Positions 8,174 through 16,722 of a stretch of 64,000 nt of DNA are shown one piece after another (position 1 is the first letter of the stretch; the number at the start of each line of letters is the position of its first letter). Source of the DNA: Streptomyces luteolus (GTDB lineage Bacteria > Actinomycetota > Actinomycetes > Streptomycetales > Streptomycetaceae); assembly GCF_029968015.1 (NCBI RefSeq), contig NZ_JASCIS010000039.1:1-64000 (forward strand), in the 5' to 3' direction. The notes beneath the pieces were generated by a model. The model was not told the DNA's origin, searched no databases, and saw nothing but the letters and a program-made list of their open reading frames with translations. A program made the position numbers and the translations under genes.

Positions 8174-8638
8174 TCAGCCCTGGGCCGGCAGCTCGGCAGG
8201 CTGCCGGGTGGTGGGCATGATGCGGTGCCAGAAGTTGGAGATACCCGTCGCCACCAGGAGCGCGGCGAGCTGCTTCTCGTCGTAGTGCTTCGAGGCCTCG
8301 GCCCACAGCTCGTCCGACACCGGGTCGACCGTGTCGCTCAGCCGGGTCGCGGCCTCGGCAAGGGCGAGGGCGGCACGCTCCTCCGGCGTGTAGAACGGGG
8401 TCTCGCGCCAGGCGGCGACGTTGAAGATCCGCTCGGTGCTCTCCCCGGCCGCCTTGAGGGCGGTGGAGTGCTGGTTCACGTTCCAGCTGGAGCCGTTGAT
8501 CTGGCTGGCACGCAGGTAGACGAGCTGAAGCGTGGTGTCAGGAACACCCGTCTCCTTCACCGCGCCGACGACCTTCAGCAGGGACGGGAGTACCTCGGGG
8601 CCGAGCACGGCGGCGGGGTTGGGCATACGAGCGGTCAT
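8174..8638 (-). CDS. AhpD-fold protein lacking the CxxC cysteines
   Basis: A 154-residue protein of the AhpD/carboxymuconolactone-decarboxylase fold. Members normally have INGCSxCVxxH, where the two cysteines and the histidine reduce peroxides. Here the same place reads INGSSWNVNQH: both cysteines are gone (Ser and Asn) and the His is kept. The rest of the fold is well preserved (TPEERAALALAEAATRL, HYDEKQLAALLV), and a paralogue with intact cysteines is at 23700. It is therefore unlikely to be a peroxidase and may have been recruited for another role, for example binding or isomerising a pathway intermediate (inference). The ATG at 8638 has TGGAGGAA six bases upstream; an in-frame GTG at 8659 lacks such a site. 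Confidence 0.87.
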   Translation of the reverse strand: MTARMPNPAAVLGPEVLPSLLKVVGAVKETGVPDTTLQLVYLRASQINGSSWNVNQHSTALKAAGESTERIFNVAAWRETPFYTPEERAALALAEAATRLSDTVDPVSDELWAEASKHYDEKQLAALLVATGISNFWHRIMPTTRQPAELPAQG

Positions 8639-8994
8639 GATTTCCTCCAGAGTTCTCACATCAATTGGCGCATCCGGCTACCGGGCGCTCCGTGCTTCTC
8701 AGGTGCTGCTACTGCTCTGACGAACCGGAAGGCACAGTTGTGACCATCGGCCCCGAGCAGTTCCGAAATCCCCCAGGTCGTTGTCGAAGGCAGGCGTCCA
8801 AGGTGTGCCGCTGTCGTCCGGGGCGCTCCCGGGAGGTGCGCGCAAGCAGGCCGGTCCCGATGATGCCGCAGCCGCACCCCGGGCACGGGGCGCCCGGAGC
8901 CAACCTTGAGCAGGGCCCGAGCGGTCCTGCAGCGGACTCCGACTGCCGCTGAACCAGGACCTGTTGGAAGGATCAGACTGGGGGAGGGGGCGGG
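8639..8994. other. 356-bp gap, no gene seen
   Basis: The stretch between two minus-strand genes has only overlapping GC-rich open frames without family resemblance or ribosome sites. It probably carries the promoter of the AhpD-like gene; I see no convincing hairpin. Confidence 0.5.
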
Positions 8995-10080
8995 TCAGAC
9001 CGGGATCGCCTCCACGATCGAGACCGCCGACGCAGTCTCCACCACGCGCTCCAGCCTGAAGCCCGCCCGGGACACCAGATCGGCGTACTGGGACGGCGTA
9101 CGCTCCCTGCCGCCCACCAGCAGCATCAGCCACATGTCGACGAGCTTGCCGGAGTGCGGGTCGTCGCCCTCCTCCGGGATCACCATCTCGATCAGGAGCA
9201 GCCTGCCGTCCGGTTTCATGGCGGCCCGGATGTTCCGCAGGATCTGCAGGGCCTGCTCCTCGGGCCAGTCGTGCACGATGTGCTTGAGGACATACGCGTC
9301 ACCGCCCTCGACGACCGGCTCGAACAGGTCACCGACGTGCGTGTCGCAGCGGTCCGCGACGCCCTGCTCGGCGAGGAAGGCGGCCGCGCCGTTCCCGGCC
9401 ACCCGGGGGTCGGAGAGGATGCCCCGCACGCCGGGGGACTGCTGGAGAATGCCCGCGAGCAGGCCGCCGCGTCCGCCGCAGAAGTCGACGACGGTCCCGA
9501 AGCGCGAGAAGTCGTAGGCCGACAGGATCGGCAGCGTCTCCGTGTCCGACATGTTGCCCATGCCGCGGATGAACACCTCGCCGTACTCCGGGTTCTGCGT
9601 CAGGTACTCGAACGAGCCCATGCCGCGGTGCTTGGGCACGCTCGGCTCCCCGGTCCGCACCACTTCCAGAAAGTGACTCCAGTCCTCCCAGTGCGTCGGG
9701 TGCCCCATCAGGACAGCGATATCGCGCATAGACATCGGGTGGTCAGCGCGCAGCGCGTCGGCCATCGGCGTCATGGCGTACGTGCCGTCCGCCCGGCCCT
9801 CGAAGATCTGGTGCCCGGCCAGGAGGCGCAGCAGGCGGCCCACGGCCCCGGCATCAGCGCCGACCCGCCGGGCGATCTCGGCGGGGGAGAGCGGGCCCTC
9901 GTGCACCTCCTCGGCGATGCGCAGCTCCGCGGCGGCGTAGATCGCCTGGGTGAGCATGGAACCCATCGCCAGCTCAAGCAGGGCGAACGGCGGCGGGGCG
10001 AGCTCACGGCTCTGCTTCTGCAGCTCGGCCCGGTTCTTTTCCGCTTCCCGGACGACCTGCGGGGGCGGCAGTTCGAGCAT
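8995..10080 (-). CDS. O-methyltransferase-family protein, candidate AlpH-like hydrazine-coupling enzyme
   Basis: A 361-residue protein of the plant-type/class I O-methyltransferase family: N-terminal dimerisation and winged-helix part (about 1-165), then a Rossmann SAM domain. The glycine motif reads VVDFCGGRGGLLAG, and the next strand reads GILSDPRVAGNG where relatives usually have VLxDLPxV. The catalytic-base motif HDWPEEQAL is kept. In kinamycin biosynthesis the O-methyltransferase homologue AlpH is reported to couple glutamylhydrazine to the polyketide without SAM. The company of a full glutamylhydrazine cassette makes that function plausible here; ordinary O-methylation is the alternative. 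The start at 10080 has TGGAGGAA six bases upstream. Confidence 0.85.
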   Translation of the reverse strand: MLELPPPQVVREAEKNRAELQKQSRELAPPPFALLELAMGSMLTQAIYAAAELRIAEEVHEGPLSPAEIARRVGADAGAVGRLLRLLAGHQIFEGRADGTYAMTPMADALRADHPMSMRDIAVLMGHPTHWEDWSHFLEVVRTGEPSVPKHRGMGSFEYLTQNPEYGEVFIRGMGNMSDTETLPILSAYDFSRFGTVVDFCGGRGGLLAGILQQSPGVRGILSDPRVAGNGAAAFLAEQGVADRCDTHVGDLFEPVVEGGDAYVLKHIVHDWPEEQALQILRNIRAAMKPDGRLLLIEMVIPEEGDDPHSGKLVDMWLMLLVGGRERTPSQYADLVSRAGFRLERVVETASAVSIVEAIPV

Positions 10081-10321
10081 GCGATTCCTCCAGGTGAATG
10101 GCGCAGTATTTCCCCGCATGGGAAGGGGGCTCGAGCCGACGGTAAAGAAAAGGAGTGGATTTCCCCTGGAGCTTCGCTCGATACCGATCAGGGCCTATTC
10201 GGGCCGTCCGGCCTAGGGCGTGTCCGGCTCTTCGTAAATTCAAGTGGGGCCCTCTACGGTGGCGCACGCTTCTAAAACTGCTCTCCGGAAAACAGGGGGG
10301 AGCGTGCATCGAAGGAGAGAA

Positions 10322-11407
10322 ATGCAGAATTCGCGCAGCTCCTGGAAGAGGATCCTGCTGACCTCGGGCGTGGCCGGTGCCCTGGCCGTGCCGCTGGCCG
10401 TCGCCCCGGCCGCTGCCACGGACCGCACCGACTGGACCGTGCAGGTCATCGCCTCCGGCTTGAAGAACCCCCGGGGCGTCACCGCGCTGCGCGACGGCAC
10501 CGTCCTGGTGGCCGAAGCCGGCGAGGGCAGGCCCGGCTGCGCCGTCGGCGAGAAGTGCGTGGCCGCCACCGGTGCCGTCTTCGCCGTCGACGGCAACCGC
10601 CAGGGCAGGGTCGTGACCGGCCTCGCGTCCGTCGCCGAAGGCGCCGAGGCGGGCGCCCCGGCGAGCGCCAACGGCCCCTCCAACGTGCTGCCCGACCATC
10701 GGGGCGGCTACATCGTGGTCAGCGGCCTCGGCGGCACCACCGGCGAGCGCACCGCCCTCGGCGCGGACGCCGCGACCCTGGGCACCGTGTTCCGTACCAG
10801 TGACAACAAGGTCCTCGCGGACCTCACCGACCACGAGACGCGGCTGAACCCCGACGGCGGCGACGTACATGCCAACCCGTGGTCGCTCGTCCGCAGCGGC
10901 TGCGGCTTCCTGACCACCGACGCGGGCGCCAACACCGTCATCCGGTCCGCCCCGGGCGGCCGCACATCCACCGCGGCCGTCGTGCCCAAGAACGAGCTGC
11001 CCTCCGGCGCCGCCGAGAGCGTGCCCACCGGCATCGCCAAGGCCGCGGACGGCACCGTGTACGTCGCCGACATGAGCGGCGGGCAGGTCGACGCCTCCCG
11101 CATCTGGAAGATCGCCCCGGGCGGTGAGCCCGAGGTCCTCGCCACCGGTATGACCAACCTGGTGGACATCGCCCTCGACGAGAAGGGCGACCTGCTCGCC
11201 CTGTCGTACAGCCAGGCCCCGCTGGCCGGCCCCCCGCAGCCGGGCGCCGTCTTCGCGGTCGGCACCGGCACCGGGGACGTCACCGAGATACCGACCGACG
11301 GCAAGCTGAAGCAGCCGACCGGCATCGAGGCCGACGGCAACGGCGGGGTGTACATCACCAACAAGACCCTCGGCACCGACGGCGAGCTGGTCCACCTCTC
11401 CCGCTGA
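10322..11407 (+). CDS. secreted ScyD/ScyE-like beta-propeller protein
   Basis: A 361-residue exported protein with a Sec-type signal peptide (basic start, hydrophobic core about 13-28, AAA cleavage region near 30-33). The mature part resembles the ScyD/ScyE family, a beta-propeller with repeated blades such as GLKNPRGVTALRDGTVLVAE and PTGIAKAADGTVYVADMSGG. The ATG follows GAAGGAGAGA. It is divergent from the methyltransferase-like gene. No catalytic residues are evident; it may bind or process a secreted compound. Its link to the pathway is only positional. Confidence 0.82.
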   Translation: MQNSRSSWKRILLTSGVAGALAVPLAVAPAAATDRTDWTVQVIASGLKNPRGVTALRDGTVLVAEAGEGRPGCAVGEKCVAATGAVFAVDGNRQGRVVTGLASVAEGAEAGAPASANGPSNVLPDHRGGYIVVSGLGGTTGERTALGADAATLGTVFRTSDNKVLADLTDHETRLNPDGGDVHANPWSLVRSGCGFLTTDAGANTVIRSAPGGRTSTAAVVPKNELPSGAAESVPTGIAKAADGTVYVADMSGGQVDASRIWKIAPGGEPEVLATGMTNLVDIALDEKGDLLALSYSQAPLAGPPQPGAVFAVGTGTGDVTEIPTDGKLKQPTGIEADGNGGVYITNKTLGTDGELVHLSR

Positions 11408-11645
11408 TCGCTCACCGCTGACCCAGTGGCAGCCCCTCAAGCACGGCCCCGTCGCACCTCCCCCGCCGACGGGGCCGTCCGCCGTCTGCATCCACTGCCT
11501 CCTGACCTGACCAGCAGAACTCCCCTGTCTCCACCGACACTTGAGGAACTCTCAGGCGCACTCCGGTTATATCTGGCGCGTGCCCGCATACCGTCCGCAC
11601 GGACTCGTATCCGGGTCATGGCCCAGCAAACCGACGGGAGTTTCC

Positions 11646-12371
11646 ATGAGTGACGCGGCTCAGAACCCGGGTGCCCGCATGTACGAGGAGTTCGTCGCCG
11701 TCCACGCGATCCTTCGCCGCGGCACCCGGCTGGTCGCCGACGCATTCCACGGGCTCGCCGCCGGACGGCGGACGGACACCGCCACGCTGGTCGAGGCGAC
11801 CCGCTGGCTGCTTGCGTTCACCCACGCCCACCACACGGCCGAGGACGACCTGTTCTGGCCCGTACTCAACGGCCTGTACCCGGACTCCGCGGCCGGCCTC
11901 AAGAACCTCTCGGACGACCACGTGGTGCTCGACCGGGAGCTGCACGCCCTGGAGACGGCCGTCGACGACCTCGACCGGGCCCACGCCGCCGGGGCACCCA
12001 CCGATGGGCCCGCGCGCCTCGGCGCCGAGGTCGCACGCCGGGTCCAGGACGTGCTCAGCGGGCACCTCACCGCCGAGGAGGCCATAGTGCAGGAGCTGTT
12101 CCCGGGCGTGCCCGGGGACGACATCGCCCGGCTGCGCGAAGCCTTCATCCAGGGCTCGCCCCGCTTCGGCCTGCACTTCATGTTCGGCCTGCTCGAAGAC
12201 CCCGAGCCCGCCCGGGGACGCGACCTGTTGACGGAGAACTTCCCGCCGCAACTGCGGGACGCGGGCCCCCAGCTCCTGGGCCGGTACGAGGACAGCGTCC
12301 GGGCCCTCGGCCTCCGACAGGGAACGGAATCCGGCAGCCCGGTCACATCCGTCACCTCCGATCCGTCATAG
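11646..12371 (+). CDS. hemerythrin-domain protein
   Basis: A 241-residue cytoplasmic protein with a hemerythrin HHE iron-binding domain in the first two thirds. Ligand-like residues appear in order: His20 in FVAVHAILRR, HAHHTAEDDLFWP, SDDHVVLDRELHALE and SGHLTAEEAIVQELFP. Such proteins bind a di-iron centre and sense or carry O2 or NO. In a cluster that makes nitrous acid, a role in handling reactive nitrogen is attractive but is inference. I take the ATG at 11646; longer starts add unrelated residues. Confidence 0.85.
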   Translation: MSDAAQNPGARMYEEFVAVHAILRRGTRLVADAFHGLAAGRRTDTATLVEATRWLLAFTHAHHTAEDDLFWPVLNGLYPDSAAGLKNLSDDHVVLDRELHALETAVDDLDRAHAAGAPTDGPARLGAEVARRVQDVLSGHLTAEEAIVQELFPGVPGDDIARLREAFIQGSPRFGLHFMFGLLEDPEPARGRDLLTENFPPQLRDAGPQLLGRYEDSVRALGLRQGTESGSPVTSVTSDPS

Positions 12372-12492
12372 CAGTGACGGACGCTCCCCAGGCCCACCGC
12401 GCCGGCCCGTCCCCAAGGTTCCCGCTGTGCCGACCGCTGCGTCGGGGACCGCTCACCGATGACCCGATCCCGCACAGTTGAGGAGTAACACA

Positions 12493-14016
12493 ATGGCTGC
12501 ACCCGACTCGGCCACGAGCCGGTCAGGTCCCGGGGCGGGCTTCAGCCCCGGGGTGATCCTGGCCTTCGTCTGCATGGGCCAGTTCATGGTCTTCACCGAC
12601 GTGTCGATCGTGAACCTCGCGCTGCCGTCCATTCAGGACGGCCTGGGCATGACCGACGTCAGCCTGAACTACATCGTCACCGCGTACGCGACGATGCTCG
12701 GCGGCTTCCTGCTCTTCGGCGGACGCCTCGCGGACACCTTCGGCCGCCGCCGCATGATGCAGATCGGCTTCACCATCTTCGCCCTGGCCTCCCTGACCTC
12801 CGGCCTCGCGGAGAACGGCACGATGCTCATCGCCTCGCGCGCCGTCCAGGGCTTCGGCGCGGCGATGATCACCCCCGCCGCCCTGGCGACCCTCACCAAC
12901 ACTTTCGAAGAGGGCGCCGCACGCAACAAGGCACTCGGCGTCTGGGGTTCCCTCTCCGGTATCGCCTCGATCATCGGCGTGATGCTCGGCGGTGTACTCG
13001 CCGACGGACCGGGCTGGCAGTGGATCTTCTGGATCAACGTGCCCATCGGCCTCGGCGCCGCCCTGATCGCCCCGCGCATCATCCCCGAGAGCAAGGGCGG
13101 CGAGCGCGGCAAGTTCGACACCTTCGGCGCCATCACCCTCACGGCCGGCCTGCTGCTGCTGATCTTCACCCTCGGAGAGGCCACCCACGTCGGCTGGGGC
13201 ACCTTCCGCACCATCGGCTCCCTCGCCGCCGTGGTCGTGCTGTTCGCGACCTTCCTGACCATCGAGTCGAAGGTCGCCTCGCCGATGATGCCGCTGCGCA
13301 TCTTCCGCCTGAAGACCATGCGGGTCGCCAACATCGCCGCCGTCCTGGTCTTCGGCACCTTCACCGCCCTGTTCTTCTTCGCCAGCCTCTTCATGCAGGA
13401 CGTCTTCGGGTTCTCGCCGATGAAGGCCGGCTTCGCCTACGTGCCGCTCGCCGTCTGCGTCGCACTCGGCGCGGGCATCGCCTCCGGCCTGGTCACCAAG
13501 ATGGCTGCGCGCCCCGTGGTCGTGATGGGCCTCGGACTCAGCGTCGTGGGCCTCCTCCTGATCGCCCGTGCCCCGGCCGACGGCAGCTACCTCGTCGACC
13601 TCCTCGGCCCGTTCATCCTGCTCGGCCTCGGCTGCGGCATGGTGTTCGTGACCCTGCAGATCGCCGCGTTCGTCGGAGTCTCCGACAAGGAGGCGGGCAT
13701 CGGCGCCGGCCTGATCAACACCAGCCAGGAGGCCGGCGGCGCCCTCGGCCTCGGCGTCGTCGCGACCATCGCGTACAGCGGGATGGCCACCAAGATGGCC
13801 GCCGCGGGCGGCGACGAGGCAGCCATCGTCAAGGCGAACGAGAGCGCCAACCAGACCGCGTTCCTGTCCGCCGCCGTCCTCGGCGTCATCGCCCTGCTTG
13901 TCGTCGCCTTCCTGATGCCGCGCGGCCAGCAGTCCATGAACTCCGCCGAGGCCCGGGCCCAGGACGAGCCCGCCGAGGATTCCGACTCCGCCCTGGCCGC
14001 CACGTCAGAGAAGTGA
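12493..14016 (+). CDS. MFS drug/metabolite exporter (DHA2, 14 helices)
   Basis: A 507-residue transporter of the major facilitator superfamily, EmrB/QacA type with about 14 membrane segments. Motif A appears as GGRLADTFGRRRMMQ and motif C-like glycine patches follow in helix 5. The ATG at 12493 has a strong TTGAGGAGTAAC site. It probably exports the pathway product and may give self-resistance, as comparable DHA2 pumps do in angucycline clusters. The C-terminal tail is acidic and cytoplasmic. A hairpin terminator follows at 14077. Confidence 0.9.
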   Translation: MAAPDSATSRSGPGAGFSPGVILAFVCMGQFMVFTDVSIVNLALPSIQDGLGMTDVSLNYIVTAYATMLGGFLLFGGRLADTFGRRRMMQIGFTIFALASLTSGLAENGTMLIASRAVQGFGAAMITPAALATLTNTFEEGAARNKALGVWGSLSGIASIIGVMLGGVLADGPGWQWIFWINVPIGLGAALIAPRIIPESKGGERGKFDTFGAITLTAGLLLLIFTLGEATHVGWGTFRTIGSLAAVVVLFATFLTIESKVASPMMPLRIFRLKTMRVANIAAVLVFGTFTALFFFASLFMQDVFGFSPMKAGFAYVPLAVCVALGAGIASGLVTKMAARPVVVMGLGLSVVGLLLIARAPADGSYLVDLLGPFILLGLGCGMVFVTLQIAAFVGVSDKEAGIGAGLINTSQEAGGALGLGVVATIAYSGMATKMAAAGGDEAAIVKANESANQTAFLSAAVLGVIALLVVAFLMPRGQQSMNSAEARAQDEPAEDSDSALAATSEK

Positions 14017-14076
14017 CCGCCACGCCGGAGAACTGACGGCACCACGGCCCACCGCGCCGGACCCCGCACCACCCAC

Positions 14077-14111
14077 GGCCCCGCCGATCCCGCCAAGGGA
14101 CCGGCGGGGCC
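14077..14111 (+). terminator. hairpin terminator after exporter
   Basis: A perfect 10-bp inverted repeat (GGCCCCGCCG with its complement, 15-base loop) lies 60 bases after the exporter stop. Confidence 0.7.
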
Positions 14112-14116
14112 GCCGC

Positions 14117-14164
14117 GTTCCCGCCGCCGTTCCCGCCGCCGTTCCCGCCGCCGTTCCCGCCGCC
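14117..14164. repeat. 12-bp tandem repeat, four copies
   Basis: Four exact copies of GTTCCCGCCGCC, with a diverged fifth, lie in the 296-bp gap between the exporter and the first FAD hydroxylase. No coding role is apparent. Confidence 0.9.
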
Positions 14165-14312
14165 GCTCCCGCTCCTGTACTCCGCCTACAGCGCCGCTCG
14201 ATGCAGCAGGTCTTCACTGGGCCTGACCCGGCAGACGACCTGGCCTGACCCATGTCTCACTGCCGCGCGACAAGAGCTGACAAGCCACACCCATCTGCAG
14301 GAGGAGTGCCAC

Positions 14313-15773
14313 ATGGCAAAGGGCGCGATAGTCGTCGGCGCTGGGCCGGTCGGGCTGATGCTCGCCGGTGAACTGAGGCTCGGCGGCGTGGACGTCGTCG
14401 TCTACGACAAACTCTCCGGACCCAGCGGCGAGTCCCGCGGCCTCGGCTTCACCAGCCGCACCGCCGAAGTCCTCGACCAACGCGGACTGCTCCACAGACT
14501 CGGCGAATTCCGCTGGGGACAGCAAGGCCACTTCGGCGGCGTCCGCATCGACTTCACCCTCCTCGACGAGAGCCACTTCGGCGTCATGGGCCTCGCCCAG
14601 TCCGTCACCGAACAGACCCTCACCGACTGGCTCACCGAACTCGGCGTACCCATCCGACGCGGCTACGAAATCACCGGCCTGAAGCAGACCCCTGACACGG
14701 CCGTCGTCCAGTACGACGGCCCCGACGGCCCCGGTGAGGACACCGCCCAGTACGTCATCGGCTGCGACGGCGGCCACAGCACCGTACGCCGCCTCGCGGA
14801 CATCGCCTTCCCCGGCGACGCCGCCACTCGCGGCATGTACCTGGCCGACGTCACCGGAGCCGGCATCCGGCCCCGTCCCATCGGCGAACGGGTCCACGGC
14901 AGCGGCATGGTCCTCTCGGTCGGCCTTGGCGACGGCTACGACCGGATCGTCATCCACGAACCCGGCGTACGCCCCCACCATGGCGAGGGCACCCTGACCT
15001 TCACCGAGGTCGCCGACGCCTGGCAGCGCATGACCGGCGAGTCCATCCACCACGGCGAAACCCGCTGGATGACCGCCCTCACCAACGCCACCGGCCTCGC
15101 CGAGCAGTACCGGCGAGGTCGTGTCCTGCTCGCCGGCGACGCCGCCCACGACCACGCCCCACTCGGCGCGCAAGGCGTCAGCGTCGGCATCCAGGACGCC
15201 GTGAACCTCGGCTGGAAACTGGCCGCCACCCTCAACGGCCGGGCCCCCGATGGCCTCCTCGACACCTACCACGCGGAACGGCACCCCGTCGGCGAGCAAC
15301 TGCTCCGCAACGTCCACGCCCAGTCCCTGCTGTACCTGAGCGGCGAGGAGATGGAGCCGCTCCGCGCCGTCCTGCGCGAACTCGTACAGTCCCCCGCCGC
15401 AGCACGCCACCTCGCCGGCCAGGTCAGCGGCCTCCACCTGCGCTACGACGTCGGCGCCACCGGCCACCCACTGCTCGGCCTGCGCCTCGCCCCCGGCCTC
15501 CAACTGCGGCCTACGAGCAGCCAGACGCCTCGGCGGGTCGCGGAACTCCTGCACACGGCCCGCGGTGTGCTCATCGCCACCGGCGACACCGCCACCACCG
15601 AGAAGACCGCCGCTGATTGGTCCGACCGCGTCGACATCGTCACCGGCACCTGGACCGAGCAAGACGGCCCTGAGGCGGTCCTGCTGCGTCCCGACGGCCA
15701 TGTCGCCTGGGCCGCCCCCGACGGCGGCGACCTCCAGGCCGCCCTCACCCGCTGGTTCGGGCCGGCCGCGTAA
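14313..15773 (+). CDS. FAD-dependent aromatic hydroxylase (PgaE/AlpG type) 1
   Basis: A 486-residue group A flavoprotein monooxygenase of the angucycline hydroxylase kind. The FAD motif GAGPVGLMLAGEL is at 9-21, the DG motif at IGCDGGHSTVRRL, and the GD motif at LAGDAAHDHAPLGAQGVSVGIQDAVNLGWKLAA. A C-terminal thioredoxin-like domain follows. It would use NADPH and O2 to hydroxylate a polycyclic aromatic polyketide. A GCAGGAGGAGT site precedes the ATG. The first 34 codons are almost base-identical to the paralogue at 17728 although the rest has diverged. It seems to head an operon with the NmrA-like, epoxide-hydrolase-like and second FAD genes. Confidence 0.92.
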   Translation: MAKGAIVVGAGPVGLMLAGELRLGGVDVVVYDKLSGPSGESRGLGFTSRTAEVLDQRGLLHRLGEFRWGQQGHFGGVRIDFTLLDESHFGVMGLAQSVTEQTLTDWLTELGVPIRRGYEITGLKQTPDTAVVQYDGPDGPGEDTAQYVIGCDGGHSTVRRLADIAFPGDAATRGMYLADVTGAGIRPRPIGERVHGSGMVLSVGLGDGYDRIVIHEPGVRPHHGEGTLTFTEVADAWQRMTGESIHHGETRWMTALTNATGLAEQYRRGRVLLAGDAAHDHAPLGAQGVSVGIQDAVNLGWKLAATLNGRAPDGLLDTYHAERHPVGEQLLRNVHAQSLLYLSGEEMEPLRAVLRELVQSPAAARHLAGQVSGLHLRYDVGATGHPLLGLRLAPGLQLRPTSSQTPRRVAELLHTARGVLIATGDTATTEKTAADWSDRVDIVTGTWTEQDGPEAVLLRPDGHVAWAAPDGGDLQAALTRWFGPAA

Positions 15774-15832
15774 CACCCGCCGTGGACAGGCCAGTTGACC
15801 GCCCCGCCCAAGACCCCGGAAAGGCCCACGCC

Positions 15833-16669
15833 ATGACAGTCCTCGTCACCGGAAGCAGCGGCAAGGTCGGCTCCCAGCTCGTGCAACTCCTGCATGAGAA
15901 GGGCGTCGCCGTACGCGCCGGCTCAAGTAACCCCGACAGGCTGACCCCGAACGCGGGCATCGAGACCGTGGAGCTCGCGCTCGACAACCCCACCCACTTC
16001 GCGCCCGCCCTCGACGGCATCGACGCCGTCTTCCTGTACTGCGAACCGGCCGCCATCGACGCCTTCGTCAAGCAGGCCGAGGCAGCCGGCGTCCAGCACG
16101 CCGTCATTATGTCCGCCGACGCCGTGCTGCGCCCCGGCGCCGACTCCGACCCGATCGCCGCCGGTCACCTCGCCGTCGAGCGCGCCCTCGCCGCGTCCGC
16201 CCTCACTTCGACCGCCCTCAACTGCGGCGCGCTCGCCAGCAACGCCCTGCCCTGGGCCTGGTCCCTCAAGGGCCGGGGCGCGGTCGCCCTGCCCTACCCC
16301 GACAGCCACGCCGACCCGGTCAACGAGCGTGACGTCGCCGAGGCGGCGTACGCGGTCCTCACCGAACCCCGGCTGCGCGGCCTCTCGTACCACCTCACCG
16401 GGCCGAGCTCGCTCACCTTCACCGAGCAGATCGGGATCATCGCCGCCGCCGTGGGCCGGGACATCCCCGTCGAGCAAGTCACCCCCGAAACCTGGTGGGC
16501 CGGCAAACCCGGCTTCATGCCCGACGACATCGCCGACGCCCTGCTGAAGTTGTGGGCCGCGAGCACCAACCCCGTACCGCTCTCCGACGACGTCGAGACG
16601 CTCACTGGCCACCCCGCCCGCCCCTTCTCCGAGTGGGCGGCGCAGCACGCGGCCGCCTTCCGCACCTAG
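15833..16669 (+). CDS. NmrA/SDR-like NAD(P)-binding reductase
   Basis: A 278-residue atypical short-chain dehydrogenase of the NmrA/NAD(P)H-azoreductase-like group. The nucleotide motif VTGSSGKVGSQLV is at the N-terminus; the classical YxxxK pair is not evident. Relatives are reductases or NADP sensors, and some act on quinones. It sits 59 bases after the FAD hydroxylase and is probably co-transcribed. Which intermediate it serves cannot be told from sequence. The start at 15833 is where the Rossmann fold begins; the ribosome site (GGAAAGG) is fair. Confidence 0.85.
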   Translation: MTVLVTGSSGKVGSQLVQLLHEKGVAVRAGSSNPDRLTPNAGIETVELALDNPTHFAPALDGIDAVFLYCEPAAIDAFVKQAEAAGVQHAVIMSADAVLRPGADSDPIAAGHLAVERALAASALTSTALNCGALASNALPWAWSLKGRGAVALPYPDSHADPVNERDVAEAAYAVLTEPRLRGLSYHLTGPSSLTFTEQIGIIAAAVGRDIPVEQVTPETWWAGKPGFMPDDIADALLKLWAASTNPVPLSDDVETLTGHPARPFSEWAAQHAAAFRT

Positions 16670-16722
16670 GCACGCCCATGGACGCGCACACCGAGCCCCG
16701 ACGACGCGAGGAGACCGGCCAC

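Noticed and set aside
14117..14164. 12-bp tandem array considered as a CRISPR-like or attachment structure
   Set aside because: The units are adjacent without spacers and there are no cas or integrase genes or tRNA nearby; it is a simple tandem repeat.
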